This document shows positions 12,670-15,682 of a stretch of 15,682 nt of DNA, piece after piece (the stretch's first letter is position 1; every line of letters starts with the position of its first letter). Below the pieces are notes generated by a model. The model saw nothing but the letters and a program-made list of their open reading frames with translations, had not been told where the DNA came from and searched no databases. Made by a program: the position numbers and the translations under genes. Origin of the DNA: Chloroflexota bacterium (GTDB lineage Bacteria > Chloroflexota > Limnocylindria > Limnocylindrales > CSP1-4); contig JADGQG010000022.1 of assembly GCA_017882025.1 (NCBI GenBank), forward strand, positions 1 to 15,682. The letters are read 5' to 3'.

Positions 12670-13472
12670 GCCGCCCCATGGCACCCGACGTGCTCCGCCG
12701 CGGCGACGGCCGGCCATCCTCGCCGGTGGCGCGGATCGCATCCGCCCTCGAGATGGAGCTACGCCTCACCAGCCGCCGCCTCGAGAACCTCTTCGTGACC
12801 CTCGTGCTGCCGGTGGTCCTGCTCCTCTTCTTCGGGTCCGTGCCCGTGCTTCCGGCCGCCGCGACCGCGGCGCCGGGGGCGCGCCCGATCGACGCGGTCC
12901 TCCCGGCGATCCTCGCGACCGCGATCGTCGCGGCCGGGCTGGTCAACCTGGGGATCTCGACAGGCTTCGAGCGCTCCTACGGCGTCCTCAAGCGGCTGGG
13001 TGGATCGCCGCTCACGCGCGGCCAGCTCCTCGTCGCGAAGATCGGGACGATCGTGGTGGTCGAGGCAGTCCAGGCCGTCCTCCTGGTCGGGCTCGCGGTC
13101 GCCGTGTTCGGCTGGCTTCCCGGGCCCGGGTGGGATCCATTGGTCGTCGTCGTGGCGGTCGCCCTCGGAACGGGCGCCTTCAGCGCGCTCGGGTTGCTCC
13201 TGGCCGGAACCTTGCGGGCAGAGGCCACGATGGCGCTGACGAACGCGCTCTTCCTGCTGGCGCTCCTGCTCGGGGGGCTCCTCGTGCCGGCGCACCAGCT
13301 GCCCGGCGTGCTCGGCGCGCTCGCCTCGCTCGTCCCGTCCGCGGCGCTCGCCGATTCGCTCAGGATCGGCCTCGGCACCAGTACCGGCGACGCCGTAGGG
13401 CCGCTCCTGCTCCTCGGCGCATGGGCGGCCGGCGCCACGATCCTCACGGCGCGCACGTTCCGCTGGGAGTAG
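12666..13472 (+). CDS. ABC-2-type transporter, permease
   Basis: A 268-residue permease with about six transmembrane helices. The first is at 41-57 (NLFVTLVLPVVLLLFFG), and the cytoplasmic coupling segment after helix 2 has the family pattern ERSYGVLKRLGGSPLTRGQ (102-120). It starts by ATGA overlap with the ATPase gene, so the two are translationally coupled and form one exporter, probably with two copies of each. No terminator directly follows the stop; the first strong hairpin is about 220 bp downstream at 13694. It is the last gene of the oxidase operon. Confidence 0.92.
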   Translation: MSRPMAPDVLRRGDGRPSSPVARIASALEMELRLTSRRLENLFVTLVLPVVLLLFFGSVPVLPAAATAAPGARPIDAVLPAILATAIVAAGLVNLGISTGFERSYGVLKRLGGSPLTRGQLLVAKIGTIVVVEAVQAVLLVGLAVAVFGWLPGPGWDPLVVVVAVALGTGAFSALGLLLAGTLRAEATMALTNALFLLALLLGGLLVPAHQLPGVLGALASLVPSAALADSLRIGLGTSTGDAVGPLLLLGAWAAGATILTARTFRWE

Positions 13473-13493
13473 CCCGCGGGCGGGACGAACGGA

Positions 13494-13650
13494 TCGCCGA
13501 CGAGCGAGGCCTTCCAGCCGCCGACGCCGTGTAGTAGGCGACCGGCACCGGGATCGGCACGTTCATGCCGACCACTTCCGCGTTGACCTTGAACTGGAAC
13601 TGTCGCGCCGCGACCCGTCGCGAGTGAAGATCGGCCCGGTGCCGACGATC
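13494..13650 (-). pseudogene. mmsA: Remnant of methylmalonate-semialdehyde dehydrogenase C-terminus
   Basis: About 50 codons of decayed sequence antisense to the surrounding operon. One frame gives GTGPIFTRDG (about 13643-13614). A second gives AARQFQFKVNAEVVGMNVPI and then PVPVAYY (about 13611-13531). A third gives GVGGWKASLVGD (about 13528-13493). In order these match the C-terminal region of MmsA-type aldehyde dehydrogenases (FTRDG..AARxFQxxV...VGxNVPIPVPVAYYSFGGWKASLFGD). The joins need a one-base deletion after RDG and a two-base insertion after YY. The catalytic part and the last ~25 residues are missing. No full-length copy is in the window. It fills the gap between the permease and the tRNA. 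Confidence 0.75.
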
Positions 13651-13693
13651 GGGTGCGGCTGAGGACACAGCGAGGCGGCCGTCCTGGAAAGCA

Positions 13694-13721
13694 CGAACCC
13701 CGGCGGGCGGGCCGGGGTTCG
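13694..13721. terminator. Terminator hairpin between permease/mmsA remnant and tRNA-Met
   Basis: A perfect 11-bp stem, CGAACCCCGGC (13694-13704) with GCCGGGGTTCG (13711-13721), and a 6-base loop. It stands 16 bases past the tRNA 3' end in its direction of transcription and is followed on that strand by TGCTTTCC. It can also stop read-through from the oxidase operon. Confidence 0.8.
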
Positions 13722-13737
13722 CTGGTGGATTCGTCTT

Positions 13738-13812
13738 TGGTTGCGGGGAGGGGATTCGAACCCCTGACCTTCGGGTTATGAGCCCGACGAGCTGCCGCTG
13801 CTCCACCCCGCC
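13738..13812 (-). tRNA. Initiator tRNA-Met (CAT anticodon), CCA encoded
   Basis: The minus strand folds as a full cloverleaf. The acceptor is GGCGGGG with CCCCGCA, the D stem GAGC/GCTC has a 7-base loop, and the anticodon stem TCGGG/CCCGA has loop CTCATAA. The variable region is AGGTC and the T stem AGGGG/CCCCT has loop TTCGAAT. The three consecutive G:C pairs under the anticodon and a mismatch at position 1-72 (G1 with A72) identify the initiator form. Most bacteria have C1-A72, so the G1 is a small oddity. CCA is encoded at 13740-13738. Confidence 0.95.
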
Positions 13813-13817
13813 CCGGT

Positions 13818-13846
13818 ACTATACACATCCGAGGCTGGACGGTCAA
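13818..13846 (-). promoter_or_regulatory. Sigma-70-type promoter of the initiator tRNA gene
   Basis: On the minus strand, TTGACC (13846-13841) and TATAGT (13823-13818) are separated by 17 bases, the clearest promoter in the window. Only five bases (ACCGG) lie between the -10 box and the first tRNA nucleotide at 13812, so the predicted start falls at or within one or two bases of the mature 5' end. Confidence 0.85.
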
Positions 13847-13869
13847 AGCGATTGTCCACGCATCCGGGC

Positions 13870-13897
13870 GTTCGCGCCGACAAGTCGTTCGCGCCGA
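13870..13897. repeat. 11-bp direct repeat upstream of cdd
   Basis: GTTCGCGCCGA occurs at 13870-13880 and 13887-13897, a 17-bp period, in the 110-bp gap between the tRNA promoter and the cytidine deaminase gene. Tandem sites of this kind can be operators; no promoter boxes for cdd could be fixed. Confidence 0.4.
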
Positions 13898-13922
13898 ATC
13901 GCGACCACGGAGGCCCAACCCG

Positions 13923-14348
13923 ATGCCAACCGCCGGCTCGCCGGATGACCTCCTCGCAGCCGCGGTCGCGGCCCGGGAGCGATCGTACTCGCCATACTCG
14001 GGCTACGCTGTTGGCGCCGCCCTGCGCGATGAGCATGGCCGGATCCACGCGGCGCCGAACGTGGAGAACGCGGCCTACCCGCAGGGGCAGTGCGCCGAGG
14101 CGTCTGCGATCGGCGTCCTGATCGCCGCGGGCGGCCGGAGGGTCGCCGAAGCCCTCGTCGTGGCCGACCCGGCTTCCGGACTCCCCTCCCCGTGCGGCGG
14201 CTGCCGCCAGCGACTCCGCGAGTTCATGGCGCTCGACGCGCCGCTCCACCTTGCCGGCCCGGCCGGCGTCATCCGCACCGTCACGCTCGGCGAGCTGCTG
14301 CCGCTGAGCTTCGGGCCCGAGTTCCTGCTCAAGGACACCCCGCGATGA
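13923..14348 (+). CDS. cdd: Cytidine deaminase
   Basis: A 141-residue homotetrameric-type cytidine deaminase that converts cytidine and deoxycytidine to uridine and deoxyuridine. Zinc ligands are C57, C91 and C94, and the catalytic proton carrier is E59, in QCAEASAI and PCGGCRQ. Substrate contacts are in NVENAAYP (46-53), and the N-terminal YSPYSGYAVGAAL (22-34) is also typical. The length is normal for the class. GGAGG stands nine bases before the ATG at 13923. The stop overlaps the phosphorylase ATG (ATGA), so it is the first gene of a nucleoside-salvage operon. Confidence 0.95.
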   Translation: MPTAGSPDDLLAAAVAARERSYSPYSGYAVGAALRDEHGRIHAAPNVENAAYPQGQCAEASAIGVLIAAGGRRVAEALVVADPASGLPSPCGGCRQRLREFMALDAPLHLAGPAGVIRTVTLGELLPLSFGPEFLLKDTPR

Positions 14349-15232
14349 GCCTGCCGGTCACCGGCGACCCCGGCTCCTCCGGCGATCCAGGCGTCGCCGG
14401 CGATCCCGGCGTCGCCGCGGCCCTGATCCGGGCGCGCGCCGGCGGGCGCGCGCCGCGCCTCGGGATCGTGTTGGGCTCCGGGCTTGGCGGCCTCGCCGAC
14501 CTCCTGGACGACGCGGTTGCGATCCCGTACGCGGAGATCCCGGGCTTCCCGACGTCCACGGTGGCCGGCCACGCGGGCCGCTTCCTGGTTGGCGAGCTGG
14601 ACGGCGTGACGGTCGGCTGCATGCAGGGCCGCTTCCACCTCTACGAGGGCCACCTGCCAGCCGTCATCAAGCTCCCGATCCGCACATTTGCCGCACTCGG
14701 GGTTGAGGCGCTCCTGTTGACGAACGCGGCGGGCTCCCTGCGGAACGAGGCCGGGCCGGGCAGCTTGATGTTGATCACGGATCACCTCAACTTCATGTGG
14801 ACCAATCCCCTCATCGGGCCGAACGACGACGCCTGGGGCGAGCGCTTCGTGGGCCTCGAGGATGCCTACGACCCGGCCCTCCGTTCCCGGCTGCTGGAGC
14901 TGGCGGCGGGGCTGGGGATCCGCCTTCACGAGGGCGTCTACTGCGCGCTTCGCGGCCCGCTCTTCGAGACGTCGGCGGAGATCCGCGCCTACCGGGTGCT
15001 CGGCGCGGACGCGGTCGGGATGTCGACGGTGCCGGAGGTGATCGTCGCGCGCCACGCGGGTCTTCGGGTCGTCGCGATCAGCGCGATCACGAACCTGGCA
15101 GTCGGGATGAGCGACGTACCGGTCGACCACGAGCAGACGCTCCGCGGCGCGGCGATCGCGGCCGCGGACCTGACCCGCCTCGTCCGGGCATTCGCCGGCT
15201 CGTTCGCCGCCAAGCGGGGATCGGGAGGGTAG
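14345..15232 (+). CDS. punA: Purine nucleoside phosphorylase (trimeric type)
   Basis: A 295-residue enzyme of the trimeric PNP/MTAP family that splits purine (deoxy)nucleosides with phosphate. Motifs are GIVLGSGLGG (40-49, phosphate loop), GHAGRF (75-80), MQGRFHLYEGH (93-103), TNAAGSL (126-132), GPLFETSAEIRAY (204-216) with base-binding E208, GMSTVPE (225-231) and ITNLAVG with N250. E and N at these two places fit guanosine/inosine preference rather than MTAP. The first 24 residues contain three copies of a GDPGxx unit encoded by an 18-bp tandem repeat and are not part of the conserved fold. The ATG at 14345 overlaps the cdd stop. Confidence 0.93.
   Translation: MSLPVTGDPGSSGDPGVAGDPGVAAALIRARAGGRAPRLGIVLGSGLGGLADLLDDAVAIPYAEIPGFPTSTVAGHAGRFLVGELDGVTVGCMQGRFHLYEGHLPAVIKLPIRTFAALGVEALLLTNAAGSLRNEAGPGSLMLITDHLNFMWTNPLIGPNDDAWGERFVGLEDAYDPALRSRLLELAAGLGIRLHEGVYCALRGPLFETSAEIRAYRVLGADAVGMSTVPEVIVARHAGLRVVAISAITNLAVGMSDVPVDHEQTLRGAAIAAADLTRLVRAFAGSFAAKRGSGG
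14363..14416 (+). repeat. Three tandem 18-bp repeats at the start of the PNP gene
   Basis: Units at 14363-14380, 14381-14398 and 14399-14416 encode GDPGSS, GDPGVA and GDPGVA. Units 2 and 3 differ at one base. The repeat is in frame, so copy-number change would lengthen or shorten the N-terminus without breaking the enzyme. Confidence 0.85.
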
Positions 15233-15235
15233 CGG

Positions 15236-15682
15236 GTGCTCCCGCAGGAGGTCATTCGGGCGAAGCGCGACGGCCGCGCGCTCACGGAGCAGGAGATCGC
15301 GTTCTTCGTCGCCGGGATCACCGACGGCTCGATCAGCGAGGGGCAGGCCGCGGCGTTCGCGATGGCGGTCTTCTTCCGCGGCATGACCCGCGCCGAGACC
15401 GTGGCGCTGACCTGCGCCATGCGCGACTCCGGCGGCGTGCTGGACTGGTCGGATGCGGACCTGCCCGGCCCGCCGCTCGACAAGCACTCCACCGGGGGCG
15501 TCGGCGACAAGGTCTCCCTCATGCTGGCGCCGATCGTCGCGGCCTGCGGCGGCGCCGTTCCAATGATCTCCGGGCGCGGCCTGGGCCACTCCGGCGGGAC
15601 CCTCGACAAGATGGACGCGATCGCGGGCTACACGACGGCGCCCGACAACGCCCTCTTCCGGCGCGTCGTGCGCGAGGTGGGC
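15236..15682 (+). CDS. deoA: Thymidine/pyrimidine-nucleoside phosphorylase, N-terminal part
   Basis: The first 149 codons of a thymidine phosphorylase family gene, open at the window edge (full members are about 430-440 residues). It reads from GTG 15236, with GGAGGG seven to eight bases upstream overlapping the end of the PNP gene. The N-terminal helical domain (IRAKRDGRALTEQEI and onward) is followed by the phosphate-binding KHSTGGVGDKVS (83-94) and the family signature SGRGLGHSGGTLDKMD (112-127). Compared with SGRGLGHTGGTLDKLE of E. coli DeoA, serine replaces threonine, and methionine-aspartate replaces leucine-glutamate; all are mild changes. It completes a cdd-PNP-phosphorylase salvage operon feeding (deoxy)ribose-1-phosphate to carbon metabolism. 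Whether it is thymidine- or broad pyrimidine-specific cannot be told from this part. Confidence 0.93.
   Translation, partial: MLPQEVIRAKRDGRALTEQEIAFFVAGITDGSISEGQAAAFAMAVFFRGMTRAETVALTCAMRDSGGVLDWSDADLPGPPLDKHSTGGVGDKVSLMLAPIVAACGGAVPMISGRGLGHSGGTLDKMDAIAGYTTAPDNALFRRVVREVG

Noticed and set aside
13473..13922. Possible integrative element next to the tRNA
   Set aside because: No integrase, no duplicated tRNA 3' end and no direct repeats of the tRNA tail were seen; only a gene remnant is present.
14363..14416. Possible CRISPR-like repeat
   Set aside because: It has only three contiguous 18-bp units with no spacers, in frame within a coding sequence.
14075..15589. A 504-residue minus-strand open frame opposite the salvage operon
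   Set aside because: It is a shadow of cdd, PNP and deoA, with no domain, no ribosome site and biased charged composition.

Overview
This is a GC-rich (roughly 70% by eye), gene-dense bacterial chromosome segment with short intergenic gaps, ATGA/GTGA stop-start overlaps and several apparently leaderless genes. The aerobic oxidase set, with an A2-type heme-copper oxidase, a cupredoxin instead of a cytochrome c in the oxidase operon, and a CtaG-type assembly factor, best fits a GC-rich Chloroflexota (for example the Limnocylindria / Ellin6529 group). A deep actinobacterium is the main alternative. This placement is inference; no rRNA gene is present.

Left part (1-4965): small housekeeping and accessory genes. 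On the minus strand are the first codons of an unknown gene (1-35), a zinc-ribbon SAM methyltransferase overlapping a cobalamin-binding BtuF-like protein, and a 7Fe ferredoxin. A YdeI/OmdA-like gene follows on the plus strand and ends inside a strong hairpin. It converges on a 59-codon minus-strand gene for a small exported peptide with two VGKRW motifs. A YHS metal-binding mini-protein (minus) and a DksA/TraR-like zinc-finger protein (plus) then diverge around two adjacent perfect palindromes, followed by a threonine-dehydratase-family enzyme.

Centre (4970-13472): the respiratory block. ctaG (minus) diverges from a plus-strand operon of eight genes: coxB (CuA subunit II, lipoprotein), ctaD (A2-type subunit I), ctaE (subunit III), a 60-aa two-helix membrane protein, a six-helix subunit-IV-like protein fused to a C-terminal blue-copper domain, a TlpA-type thioredoxin lipoprotein, and an ABC-2 ATPase and permease. 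Together these give a cytochrome-c-type terminal oxidase, a candidate membrane-tethered electron donor, a thiol-redox/copper-site maturation factor and a transporter. The 3' end of coxB carries an out-of-frame GTVTVK-stop after the same linker found in front of the blue-copper domain, which looks like the scar of a lost cupredoxin fusion.

Right part (13473-15682): a frameshifted remnant of methylmalonate-semialdehyde dehydrogenase, a terminator hairpin and an initiator tRNA-Met gene (minus) with a textbook promoter whose predicted start is at the mature tRNA 5' end. After these comes a plus-strand nucleoside-salvage operon: cytidine deaminase, purine nucleoside phosphorylase and the start of a thymidine/pyrimidine nucleoside phosphorylase that runs off the window.

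No CRISPR array, insertion sequence, phage or integrase gene was seen. The most notable items are the COX4-duplication/cupredoxin fusion with the matching coxB scar, the overlooked VGKRW peptide gene, and a recurring TANNNT-N7-start leaderless promoter grammar.
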